From Hanleya hanleyi (Eukaryota; Mollusca; Polyplacophora; Lepidopleurida; Hanleyidae), in NCBI GenBank assembly GCA_036873755.1, contig JAVTVY010037147.1, positions 94,375 through 158,374 on the forward strand: 64,000 bases of DNA. Direction: 5' to 3'. The translations under genes were made by a program, and so were the position numbers. Below the pieces are notes generated by a model that saw nothing but the letters and a program-made list of their open reading frames with translations, did not search any database and was not told the DNA's origin. Below, piece by piece: positions 35,559-47,140 of the stretch (the stretch's first letter is position 1; each line of letters starts with the position of its first letter).

Positions 35559-38095
35559 ATGGCGAATGGTTCTGGAAAACTAGAGTGTGTTGATAGCATT
35601 TAACAGCTTTGTTTAGTAAATTGCTATAACGATTTGCAGAATCTGTTTTCTCTCCCATTACCGTCACAACGAACTAATTCGTCATGAGGTCCGGCCATTG
35701 GTTCGATCTAATTCCGATCCCCTCGTTTCGCCCGAGTGAGCTTTTCGTTTATCACATAATCTCTCATTTGTTTATCAGCGAAGTAAAGCTGCGAACTCAT
35801 GTTCTATCTACGAATACGCGAAATACGTCAAGGAAGACATTGTCTCGTTAAACGCAATTTCACCAGCAATAAAAGATTTAATCCGCCTCAAAACTCAAAA
35901 TCTACACTGCTATCAAGTTTTCTGAAACTCCACGAGACTGACATATGTTACAGCGTATAATTGGCCACATCAATCTCCACTAGCGTTAAAAAACGAACTG
36001 TCATTGAAAGGACCTTGTACGTTAGGATAGACAAACCGTCCCAGCCTGCAATCAAGTCACAACAGATCACGTGACTCTGAGTGACCGCCGCGACCATGGT
36101 CTGTATACCAAAGCAGTTTTACTCGTGGTTTTACTCGAATATTGGAAATATAATAGATTTTTTCGCCACTCGGTGAATTGAGTGTCTCGTAATTCGTAAT
36201 ATTCGCCAAATATTACGTCTTCACATTAAAACATTTCCGAGCATTCTTTCCACAAACAAATATTCACAAATGTATTGTAATCATGATACGAAGTAGGAAA
36301 ATGCATTAAATTATAAAATATATTAGGAAGAATATTTTGGGATTCGTACCAGCGGATCAGCAATCTAAAGGAATCCACTCCCCTCGATTCCATCCATTCG
36401 ACCATATCGTACTCTCAATTGTAACGTTGCCTCAGTTATCATATTTGAAAATTAGGACCATATGACAAAAACAATATTTCATAAAGTTTTATATTTTTAT
36501 ATGAAGATAAAAGATAACTAAAACGTGCTTTTCTTGAGAGCTACGGATCCAGAAATGCTTTAATACGTGTAAATATATTTGTGATTATAGTTTATATTCA
36601 TATGTTTGCAGAGAGATAAACGCGACTTTTCCAACCCAAAACTCTCAATTTTTATACAAACCTTCCACTTCGAAGAGTTAATGTTAAGAAAACAAGACAC
36701 ACTCATGCTCCCAATATCTCAGAGAGAGTTCAGCAAAATGACATAGTTCATGCTAATCGAGACATTCAAATCGTATTTAATGTTTCAGTTTTCAACTTCA
36801 ACCGTATCATCTGCGGAGGTTTGTTCATCTTAACGTACGAGGTCCTGATGATTTAGCGAACTTCACTGTTGAACGAAAAACGCAGGGGAAAGCTTACAGA
36901 GCTTACAGAATCCGTCTATTTTGAGGTTGATTACATCTTTAATTCGAATAATATGTCTATACCATTGGGCACGCTTTAGCCTATGACCCTCCATCTGCGT
37001 GCGATGCAATCTGGACCCGGTCGATTAGAAAGAGATTTTGCTTCCCCATGATGACCTGATGCAGCTGTACTGAACGGTCGGGAAATAAGGACCTGGGTTT
37101 GGAAACACCTCGAGTAGATGAGTAATGGATAGAATAATGTCCATCCGGTATTTGTTGGTATATTCGCGTCATGGCAATCTACAAGAGTTTTCGGGGACGG
37201 AGTATTGCCTTTGCAAAGAGCCCAGCCAATACACCTGAATCAGATAGCGTTCGGGTTTCTTTTATTAGAAGAGTCAACAATCTTGATAATCAATTTATCA
37301 GTGTTTCTAGATAAAGAGTATGGGGTTTTAGTCTGGTTTCTACATTTTCAAAATTTTCTCTGACTGCTAGGGTGAGACCTAACATTCAGTCCATGAATAA
37401 TTACTAGGTCATTGAGAAAGTGGAGGACGTTTCTTTCTGGAGGTTGAATTTGTATTTAAATTTCGTTATTTATTCATCAAGTTAAGAGAAGGTGATAAAT
37501 GAGAAAAGGTACCACACTCATTATTAAAAATGGCAAATGTATCACTTGATTGCCATAACACTGAATAGAAAAGGAGATCCGACTTTATTATGCTTGAAGC
37601 TTATCACATCAAACTGTCACAGTTCAAATTTCCCTTTCTCCTCTATAATGCTAAACACATTTAATCCTTGTTGAATACCTAAAAGAATATGCTGTTTTAG
37701 TAGTGGTATAACAACTAATTGAGCCTTCCACCTCTGGAGGGTGTCGGGAATGGGAATCAGAGTGAAGGGTGCAGGAAAATTATTGAAGGTTCATTTATAA
37801 GGCCTTGGCAAGTTTGCCTTCTTGTTGCAAGTGAATACGGGTAAATTTTCTCTATTGTGGTGAAGGTGCATCACTGAGTTAATTATCCGTTTCGGCTCCC
37901 CATCAGTTGACTATAAAATATCCATTTTTGGTTAAGTCCTTTTCCATTGTCGAACCGCCAGTAATATGCATAAATGTTGAGTAAATGTGATCTGATCATC
38001 CAGATTCCACGGGGGCAATGCGATGGCAATAATAGAACCACTTCCATATCACTTGTATCAAAATTGGTTCATTTATTGGAGTAGGATGTTTATAC
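35559..38095. other. No gene recognised; upstream flank of the receptor gene
   Basis: AT-rich. No frame above 63 codons and no repeat was recognised. The first few hundred bases would include the receptor's promoter and possible 5' exon, but no element can be named. Confidence 0.5.
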
Positions 38096-38451
38096 AACAC
38101 GGCTACACCACCAAGCGCCTCCACTCAAAGTTTCTCAAATTTGGCGATACATAGCGCATGCTGATAGCAAAATACGACTTTACAACGAATATTATGGCTT
38201 AAGAATGCTGATCAGCGATACGGATTTGACATTTTTGGAACATAATGATGTCTTGCCGGCATTATTGAAAACTGTTGACCGCTTCTCTCTTGCAGGAAAT
38301 AAGCCTATGTTTATGTATACTATGATTGTCTTTTTGAATTTGGTGCTAATACTGTTATATGGAATATGGAATAGGTCTTTGGATTATGGACACGGATATT
38401 CTCTAATGGACGACGACTGAATTATGAATGACGGACCAGACGCTTGTAATT
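38096..38451 (+). mobile_element. Penelope-like 3' fragment with internal deletion
   Basis: Begins at the ACCAAGCGCCTCCACTC coding stretch and ends GACGCTTGTAATT. The coding end and 3' UTR are joined directly at about 38177, because the segment from the end of the RT through GATGACG is missing. The sides share the word ACGA, so the deletion (about 190 bp) may be microhomology-mediated. One codon in the coding part is a stop (CATACATAGCGC). Confidence 0.8.
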
Positions 38452-39937
38452 GCAGAGATGCCAGGCTCCTAAAAGTTATATTATCGTTGTTTGTAATTAA
38501 GATTATATCTACTGACGATTTACTTTTACCATCCCTGTACAATTTCTCGCATGACACATCTGTTGAAATCAGATAAAAATGTAATGGATAGCATAAAAGT
38601 CTTTTCCTGCAACCCATTCTTGTAACACCGCTTTCATGAAGCCTAAAAAATGCGATGTTACGACGATGGTAAGTTCCACACCAACAAAGAGTATCACATT
38701 GAAATCCATGACGTCACAAGGAAAAGTACAAAAAATGGCAAGAGAAAAACACTGAAACGTAATGCACGAAAATTTGTGCAGACAACAACTCCCTTAAACG
38801 AAACGATCGGTTCACGTCTCCTGAGAATAGCTTCTATAATGAATGGATAATCACGACTGAATTCTTAACTCCGTCTAGGCAATGCATCTAGTCCTTTAAC
38901 TGATAACAGTACAACTAAATTGGCAGCCCTTATTCCCTATTCGTATATTTACATCATGAAATTCAGAAATAAATACTTGGGAGTACCTATAGATAGCAGA
39001 ATCTGTTTTACCCTGCCTGCTACCATATAAATGAACGTTCAAGCCTTTCAAATCCCAAAATTTCATTACTTTTTCTGGCTTAATCACAGATTTCGCATTT
39101 TGATTACATTTTCGGAGCCTCTGTTGGTGGTGACCACTTGCAGTGACACTTGGACTTCTTCATAGACCTTTGCTTGGGATCATCATTCATTCCAAGCGGC
39201 AGAATGCTATACTGCTCGTAGATCGCCATGATCGATTTTGTGATGTTGGGATGCATTGGATGTAAGCCTGTTGTGAGTTATCCTGCCGGACTCCTCGATG
39301 GGTATTAATAGCCGCTGTCACAATACAATCCCAAACGATGGGTTCCTCGACGTTCTAACTCAGGCATGGCCATCGGTGACCTAATTTTCAGTCTGACTCT
39401 TAGTGGGTAGGCTTTCAGTATCGGTTGGTGGAATCACCGAATCAGGCGGTAGCCGGCAGAGAAGACAGCCATGGCGATCTATGAACAACATAGGCTGCTA
39501 CGTCATCATGATGGAAGCACTTTATGCCTATTTTTTTGTGTTGAAGATTTTCCGATTTTTTTTTTATGTTTAGATATTTTCCCTCAAAAACTACGATACG
39601 AATATATAGTTTTGTCAAAATGAATTAATTCATGCCCATTCAACAAGAAAACGCGAAAAATTTACAGAAAATACCGAAAATACGACTTTGCCTCCGTCAT
39701 TTTGATTTTTCATATTCCTTTGTACCTAGAATTATGCAAATATTCTCAAAATGACGCCATTTATTGGCGTTTGTTGGAATGCGAGATTTTTTGGAGCAAA
39801 ATCGTACAATTTAAAATTTTCTTTTTTATTAAATTGAAAAAACGCACGAAAGGTGGCGTCACGAGCTCAGAATGAGTCTGATGACCTAGTAATTTTTATC
39901 TCAAAATGAATTCTGCATTCTATGAAAAAATGAATTC
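38452..39937. other. Mostly non-coding; one weak candidate terminal exon
   Basis: On the minus strand, 39106-39270 is open for about 54 codons and ends in a stop, with ITKSIMAIYEQYSILPLGMN and a KCHCKW motif. It looks more protein-like than its surroundings, and I could not match it to a family. A second minus-strand frame, 38896-39087, lies just downstream. Neither has clear splice evidence. Confidence 0.3.
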
Positions 39938-40912
39938 TACCCCTGTTGGCTGACCTGTATCTGTTCTCTTATGAATATGACTATATGCAGGCGGTTTCAA
40001 AAACCGATCCATTCAAAGCCCGTTCCTTCTCATTCACCAAACGCTATATAGACGATCTTCTCGCTGTGGATAATCGCTATATAAATGACGCAGTGAAGGA
40101 TATATATCCTCCTTCACTGGATTTGAAGGAAACTACAGATAGCCCTACAGGCACATCTTATTTAGATCTCTATCTCTATAAAAATGAAACGGGCATTCTC
40201 TCTCGTCGACTTTATGACAACAGAGATGATTACAATTTCGACATCGTAAACTATCCCTTTTTGGATAGTAATATTCCAGTGGGACCTGCACATGGCGTAT
40301 ACATATCTCGCTTAGTAGCATTTGCTAGATCCTGTGTTAAATGTGATGATTTTAACCAACGTCACAAAACATTGTTGCAGAAACTTATAAAACAGGGCTA
40401 TTCCACCAAGCGCCTCCACTCAAAGTTTCTCAAATTTGGCGATACATATCGCATGCTGATAGCAAAATACGAACGTAGCGTGCAAGATCTATGGCGCTAC
40501 GTTTCGTAACTTGTGTCTAATTCCGCTTAACCCGGGGCTAGGGGCCGTATGAACCCATGTACTTCAAGATCCTCATGGTACTCATATGAACAGTCACAAT
40601 CAAAGCGTGACTGAGATACATCATTCTTTAGATGACGACTTTACAACGAATATTATGGATTAAGAATACTGATCAGCGATACGGATTTGATATTTTTGGA
40701 ACATCATGATGTCTTGCCGGCATCATTGAAAACTGTTGGCCGCTTCTCTCTTGCAGGAAACAAGCCTATGTTTATGTATACTATGATTGTCTTTTTGAAT
40801 TTGGTGCTAATACTGTTATATGGAAATGGAATAGGTCTTTGGATTATGGACGCGGATATTCTCTAATGGACGACGGCTGGATTATGAATGACGGACTAGA
40901 CGCTTGTAATTT
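39938..40912 (+). mobile_element. 5'-truncated Penelope-like copy, tandem upstream partner
   Basis: Starts inside the RT at CCCCTGTTGGCTGACCTG and encodes the intact C-terminal ~187 RT residues with RYIDDLLAVDN (motif C). It runs to the stop at 40509 and through the 3' UTR to GACGCTTGTAATT at 40912. The next base starts the full copy. Its protein differs from the downstream copy by only a handful of residues (such as DIYPP against GIYPP and LKFGD against LEFGD). Penelope-like elements commonly form such head-to-tail partial dimers. Confidence 0.9.
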
Positions 40913-43179
40913 TAACCTGTGTATGCCTGGATTCTGCTGGTGGACAAGTTGTCCCCGAGGCCGTGCCCCTGCACACCAAACCCTCATAACATAATGGATA
41001 CAATACAAAGAAATAATATTAAGACAGACCCGAGGAACCTTAGTGCAGGTTTCTCGGCCGAGTCTCTAATAGTTCGAAATGCACTAAGATCTTTTTCAAT
41101 CCAAATGACAGATATATTTCTGACAGCAAAGCAAGGCCACGACATCAAACCTTGTAATATTGCGCTTGATGATTGTTTAGCACCGAATTCTACATGTAAT
41201 AATTTCAAAATTTCTACGTGTGGACATCGTGGATGTCTCACGTGTTCACTCCTTAATACGTCAGCTTCATTTAGTTCCGCGTTAACTGGTAACTCATATT
41301 CTATCAACTCGTATGTTGATCTTAGTTGTTCTACTACAAACTGTATTTATTTAGTTTCCTGTAAGAAGTGTGGTCAACAGTATGTTGGCAAGACCACCCA
41401 AAGACTCCATCTTAGGGTGAACGGTCACAGAAAATCCGTTAGGAAAAAGCAATTGCTTATAGGTAGACATTTTTCTGGACCCGACCATGGCTGGGATAAC
41501 TTTAGTATTCAGATCATAGACGTCGTCTATCCATCTACTAAGGATTCCCCCTTTGGATTTGAGAGAAAAATCCGACAGCGGGAATTATTCTGGATGCTAG
41601 AACTTGGGTCAGTGTTTCCGTTTGGTTTAAATGATAATGTCAGTGGGTTCGGCAATGCTACAAACCGCCGTTCAAATATATCCAGCATTACCCAACTATT
41701 TAAACCCCATCAACGGAGACAACGCAGCCATGGTTGGCGAAAGTTTAATAGTTCGATGATTCACGATCATATCACTTTAAATTACTTAGTGGGTTTACCT
41801 AACGCACCCAATAGTATACATAGCTTACGTACAGTTCTGTATGCGTTACCTCTGAGAGCATTAAATCAAATAGCCAGAGATATACAACAATCTGCGTCTT
41901 CAGGAAATATAATACCATCAAAAATCAGTAAAGTATGTCAAGATATAGCGTATTTTCGGTTATATCGTCCAGTGAACATAATCGAAACATCTCAAGATCG
42001 GCTTTTCTTGAAACTCAACTACCTAGATAAAGGACTGGACATCATTAATTTACCTCGAATCCTGTACCGCAACGCTGTACCAAACTATTTCAAGTTCACA
42101 GAACCTCCTTGCATTTCATATAATTATACTAAATCTATAGCCACCAAAATATTCAATTACTCCAATTCTGTCAAGGAGTTTGACTGGAACTTATACACGT
42201 CAGGAGGTTATAGTTGTGATTGTGAATTGTCGAACTTTATCTATACACCATGCAAACATATTGTGACTGGTGACCTTGATGTGGTGAGTGATAAGGATCT
42301 GAAATTACTCCTGATGAAAGGACCTAAATATAGAGAGCCAAGAAGAATAAATCTGAAGGCCGACCAGAAGATAGTCCTGTCTGCATTAGAACAGTACGTT
42401 ATTGATTGGTCTAAGCGAGAAAAAGTTGAACCTACAGTACTCGCTGATTGGCTGGACCTCACCAAGAGCAAGGTCGTTGAAACAATCCGCCATATTGACA
42501 GAAGTACTCTTCCCCAAGCAAAACAAGTACTGAGAAACCTCAATTCGCAAGAAGTTCTAGCAAATCTCCAGAGTAAATTCGTCATAGTCCCAGCAGACAA
42601 AGCTCCGAATAATATAATATTCATATGTAAATATTACTATTACCAGGTGCTGGTTAAAGAATTGAGTGTAGACATATCTTCATCAAATACGTCTACTTAC
42701 TCCCAAACTGCATTTACTCTGGAAGATTTATTTAACAATCACAAAAAGTTTCTCAGGGAAAGAGGTATTTGTCTTCCAACCAATCATAGCGACATGCCAA
42801 AAATATACTGGACTCCCAAAATGCATAAATCACCATACAAAGCTAGATTCATAGCTGGTTCTAGAAGCTGCACCACCAAGCTTCTTTCAACCCTATTGAC
42901 GAGGGCCCTTCAGGAGGTAAAAGCATTTTGGGAAAGGTATTGCGCCACTATTTCTAAGAACTCTGGCGTTGAATGTATGTGGATATTGAAAAACTCAAAA
43001 TGTCTTACGAAAGAACTTGATGCTAAAGGTCACATACCGTACCGACATGTATCCACATGGGATTTCTCGACTCTCAATACTACAATCCCTCATCAGGACC
43101 TTATTGACCGTACAAGTTCATTAATAGTATCTGTGTTCAAGAAAACTGATCGCAGATATATTAATGTCGGAAGCCATAA

Positions 43180-44754
43180 TATAATATAATGCTTTATTTG
43201 TTTCTAGAGGATTCCACACAGCCCGAGGGCTACAAAGGTGGTTTCCTCTACAGTAAATATATACATGATATTAATAACTGGCCATGATTAACTAGAAGAC
43301 TTATTTAGAATATACATATACATACACATACACATACACATATACCCATACACACATATATATATATACACAAATACATACATACATATGCATATCTATA
43401 TACACATACATATAGACTAAATGATCACAGTATAAACTGCCTTTGTGTATGGTAAATATAGTACTAGAAAAAAGTCATGACAAACTCGGACTGATTGATT
43501 TCGCTAACTACATATATATATATATAAGTGTTTTCGTCCGCTTGCATAGAACAAAATAAAAATAGAAAAGGCAATGGACTATAATATGGCAACAATAACA
43601 CAATTATTATCATTCTGCAAAAATTATTTGAAACCTAACCATCAATGCCCGTTTAAAACGCCCAGTAGCATTAATGTATTCAAAAACAGCTTCAAATACT
43701 TTTGTATTTTCTTCCCAGGAAAACGATTTGTCGCCACGTAATAGGATATCTAGCAAATGATCAGATAGGAAATCTAAATACATGGAGTAGTGTATACCAG
43801 GACTAATGATATTTACAACTTGTGTGAGCAGGACTTTACGCGGGGCAGCAAAAATCGGACAATATAGAAAGTAATGTTTGGCAGTCTCATGACTAAAATC
43901 ACAGATGTGACAGTTTTTATACAATATAATATTGTACTTATACAACTGGTGGTGGAAGTGGCTTAATCCCATACGTATTCTACAGTGGTTAGTAACCGAA
44001 GGACCATATGAATACGAAAATAGAGGATTACTTTCGATTCCTTCAGCTGTATGAAGTTGATTTTTGAACGTATTCAGGGAGAGTGAATTTCGAATGTTGG
44101 TCGGAAGATTGTTCCAATCTCTAATTGACTGGGGGAAGAAAGACTTACGAAACGATTCTGTCCTCGCGTAAATAGTATTCATATGATCCTTGTTTCTTAG
44201 GGTATGGCCTGTAAGACGAGATACAATAGGAGGACACATTGAAGAAACATATTCTGGCACAAGACAGTTTTTAATTTTAAACAACAAGTGCAATCTTCTC
44301 CAGCGCCGCCGGTTTTTGAGTGACTGCCATCCTAATTCCCTAAGTAGAGCTTCACTGCTAGTGAGTCTGAATCCACCAGTACAAAGAAGAGCAGCCTGTC
44401 GTTGTATTTTCTCTAATGAATCACTATCTTGTTTCGTACAATTGTCATATATAACATCACCATAATCAAGTATTGGTCTAACTAGAGTTTTATATATATT
44501 AATTAATGATACTCTAGGCAAGATATGTTTTGTCCTTTTGAGTACTGATAAAGTTTTCATAGCCTTTTCTTTAATATAGTCAATGTGGTCAGACCACGAG
44601 AGCTTACTATTAAATACGATACCAAGGTGTTTATGCGTATCAAAGCGACGAAGGGGTATGTCGTCAAGGGTTATATTAAAGCCATATACTGATTTGATTT
44701 TATTACTGATAATAAGGTAAATGGACTTCGGGCCATTGAACGTTATTAACCATT
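43180..44754 (-). mobile_element. 5'-truncated LINE inserted in the Penelope element
   Basis: A 1575-bp insert on the minus strand flanked by an 11-bp target duplication, GGAAGCCATAA (43169-43179 and 44755-44765). Its 3' end, at the low-coordinate side, finishes in ATT repeats rather than poly-A. The 3' UTR carries a CACATA/TA microsatellite (about 43310-43415). The 5' end begins within the RT, consistent with truncated target-primed integration. Confidence 0.9.
43610..44754 (-). CDS. C-terminal part of LINE ORF2 (RT thumb and tail)
   Basis: Open for about 380 codons. It begins at RT motif D/E territory (WLITFNGPKSIYLI, then HKHLGIVFNSKLSWSDHIDYI). The LINE connector follows: RPILDYGDVIYDNCT, LEKIQRQAALLCTGGF, LGWQSLKNRRRW and FPQSIRDWNNLP. 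A cysteine/histidine tail, CHICDFSHETAKHYFLYCP, ends it. There is no RNase H and no endonuclease in this truncated copy. The features fit the CR1/Jockey-like LINE assemblage; the exact clade is uncertain. The first five codons of the longer frame belong to the Penelope target. The lack of stops suggests recent insertion. Confidence 0.8.
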
Positions 44755-45893
44755 GGAAGCCATAAAGCATTCTTTAGCTCGACTACATACAAGAGATATC
44801 ATTCATGGGATGTTTCTTTGTTTATAGAGTTGCTTGAATTTCTCATTAAAAATATCTATGTGAAATTTGGCAACACAATATATCAGCAGCATATAGGTAT
44901 TCCAATGGGTACTAATTGTGCACCCCTGTTGGCTGACCTGTATCTGTTCTTTTATGAATATGACTATATGCAGGCGCTTTCAAAAACCGATCCATTCAAA
45001 GCCCGTTCCTTCTCATTCACCAAACGCTATATAGACGATCTTCTCGCTGTGGATAATCGCTATATAAATGACGCAGTGAAGGGTATATATCCTCCTTCAC
45101 TGGATTTGAAGGAAACTACAGATAGCCCTACAGGCACATCTTATTTAGATCTCTATCTCTATAAAAATGAAACGGGCATTCTCTCTCGTCGACTTTATGA
45201 CAAAAGAGATGATTACAATTTCGACATCGTAAATTATCCCTTTTTGGATAGTAATATTCCAGTGGGACCTGCACATGGCGTATACATATCTCGCTTAGTA
45301 GCATTTGCTAGATCCTGTGTTAAATGTGATGATTTTAACCAACGTCACAAAACATTGTTGCAGAAACTTATAAAACAGGGCTATTCCACCAAGCGCCTCC
45401 ACTCAAAGTTTCTCGAATTTGGCGATACATATCGCATGCTGATAGCAAAATACGAACGTAGCGTGCAAGCTCTATGGCGCTACGTTTCGTAACTTGTGTC
45501 TAATTCCGCTTAACCCGGGGCTAGGGGCCGTGTGAACCCATGTACTTCAAGATCCTCATGGTACTCATATGAACAGTCACAATCAAAGCGTGACTGAGAT
45601 ACACCATTCTTTAGATGACGACCTTACAACGAATATTATGGATTAAGAATACTGATCAGCGATACGGATTTGATATTTTTGGAACATCATGATGTCTTGC
45701 CGGCATCATTGAAAACTGTTGACCGCTTCTCTCTTGCAGGAAACAAGCTTATGTTTATATATACTATGATTGTCTTTTTGAATTTGGTGCTAATACTGTT
45801 ATATGGAATATGAAATAGATCTTTGGATTATGGACGCGGATATTCTCTAATGGACGACGGCTGGATTATGAATGACGGACTAGACGCTTGTAA

Positions 45894-46524
45894 TTCCCAA
45901 TGTGCATTCACATAAAATTAGGAAATAAAATTGTAGTCAATTTCTTAGGGTGAGGAACGTCCTTAATAGTGTCTCCTCATTTGGAATTTGATCAAGCTGT
46001 TATGGAAAACGTCATTTGACTAGATGGCAATAACTGTGGATTCGTAACCGACACCCCAGGAATTTCGTCGATGACATTCTAAGGGATTCACTTCGAAGTT
46101 TCTTACATGCTGAAGGTTTTCCATGGGTAGCATGTCAAAATACGTCAAAGTCACATTATAAGTGTCAGGAGTGTGTTCCAACAGTGGATATGTGATATCG
46201 ATCTCTTCCAGCTGCACTTGCTAGATCATGCGACGAATGTTGCAAGTTTGCTTCCCCTCAGACAGTACTTGTAAAGAGTGATCAAGTGACACAATAGTGA
46301 TTCTGGACATCATTCGCTTCCCCTGGCAAATACATCACCCGCAACAGCTGTCATCACACAACACGCAAACTGTGTCCAATTTGATTACTTAATGAAATTA
46401 AACAGCATGGCAATCTTGGCTCCTACAGTACATCCAGATCTTAGAAGTGTGATTTTTAATAACACCAAAATTATATATACATCTCAACATTGCTCTGGCT
46501 CGTTTGTCAAAGCTATATTGCCCT
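45894..46524. other. No gene recognised; one weak candidate exon
   Basis: On the minus strand, 46020-46217 is open and has a possible GT donor after the ENLQH stretch (GTAAGA) and an upstream AG. The peptide (PLLEHTPDTYNVTLTYFDML) matches nothing I recognise. Confidence 0.3.
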
Positions 46525-46745
46525 GCACTAATATTTAAAAGGTAGTCTGGTCGGCATCACTAACAACTGTTCAACCCTTCTTTCTTAAATGAAACTAGCT
46601 TGTGTTTATTGACATCCTGGTGATGTTATGCTTGCTTGGATTTTGGTGCCAATATTGCCTTATGAATAAGGATTTTCTTTTATGGACACACATTCTTCAT
46701 GAACTACGGCTGGATACTGAATGCTGATTAACGTCTGTGTATCAG
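46525..46745 (+). mobile_element. Old diverged Penelope-like 3' tail
   Basis: Follows the 3' tail of the 40.9-kb family in order with many differences: GGTCGGCATCA-T-A-AACTGTT, TTTCTTAAATGAAAC, GGATTTTGGTGCCAATA, TTATGGACAC and ACGGCTGGAT. It ends at AACGTCTGTG. It lies about 630 bp downstream of the young copy in the same orientation. Confidence 0.6.
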
Positions 46746-47140
46746 TTACGTTATATTATTGCGGCTCATTTTATAACGTGTGTCATCCCCAGCTTTTCTC
46801 TTCGGGGCTTATCTACTACAACCCCCAAACACTCAGTCTAGTATTCAAATTGTGGAATGACAGGTAATAGTTTTATCGTATACACAGCTCGCTGACAAAC
46901 AGCGGTACGGATTAAAATGTACGGGCGATTAAGCCGTTATAACTACATAACACTTGTCGAGGAGCAAACCATCTCTCCCACTGATCTCTGTCCAAGCATG
47001 CATTCTCAGACGAATCGGCACATTTCACAGTTTTCAAAGTTAAAAGCAAGCAGTTTAGCCGCTGATTCAATCATTTATTTGTAGATATCTGTAATCTATT
47101 ATTTTTGTACGTTTTCAATATCCCTTACAAACATAAACGT
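46746..47140. other. No gene recognised
   Basis: Non-coding sequence leading into the G-rich repeat region. Confidence 0.4.

Larger units (their letters stand above)
40919..45492 (+). pseudogene. GIY-YIG/reverse transcriptase polyprotein, interrupted once
   Basis: Exon-like parts 40919-43179 and 44766-45492 sum to 2988 nt, exactly 996 codons including the stop, all in one frame. Residues 101-109 form a CGHRGCLTC cysteine/histidine cluster. Residues 143-158 (IYLVSCKKCGQQYVGKT) are the GIY-YIG core, followed by R and H in RLHLRVNGHR, and the nuclease glutamate is likely E222 in RQRELFW. RT begins near residue 625 (PKIYWTPKMHKSPYKARFIA), with motif A WDFSTLNTTIPH. After the insert come motif B GIPMGTNCAPL and motif C RYIDDLLAV. 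All key residues look intact. The N-terminal nuclease is the reverse of classical Penelope order. A more conservative start is the Met at 40994. Confidence 0.85.
40913..45893 (+). mobile_element. Full-length permuted Penelope-like element (Naiad-type), split by a LINE
   Basis: The body is 40913-43179 plus 44766-45893, about 3.4 kb without the insert. It contains a single ORF (GIY-YIG then RT), then a ~400-bp 3' UTR ending GACGCTTGTAATT. The 5' end is defined by the abrupt change from the upstream copy's tail. No LTR-like duplication exists other than the partial upstream copy. At least seven shorter copies in the window share its 3' end, so this family was recently active. Confidence 0.9.

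Noticed and set aside
40510..40912. Possible hammerhead ribozyme in the Penelope 3' UTR
   Set aside because: Hammerheads are known in Penelope-like elements, but I could not find the CUGAUGA...GAAA core with three stems here.
43310..43415. CACATA/TA microsatellite as an independent repeat insertion
   Set aside because: It lies within the 3' UTR of the inserted LINE, inside the target duplications, so it travelled with the element.
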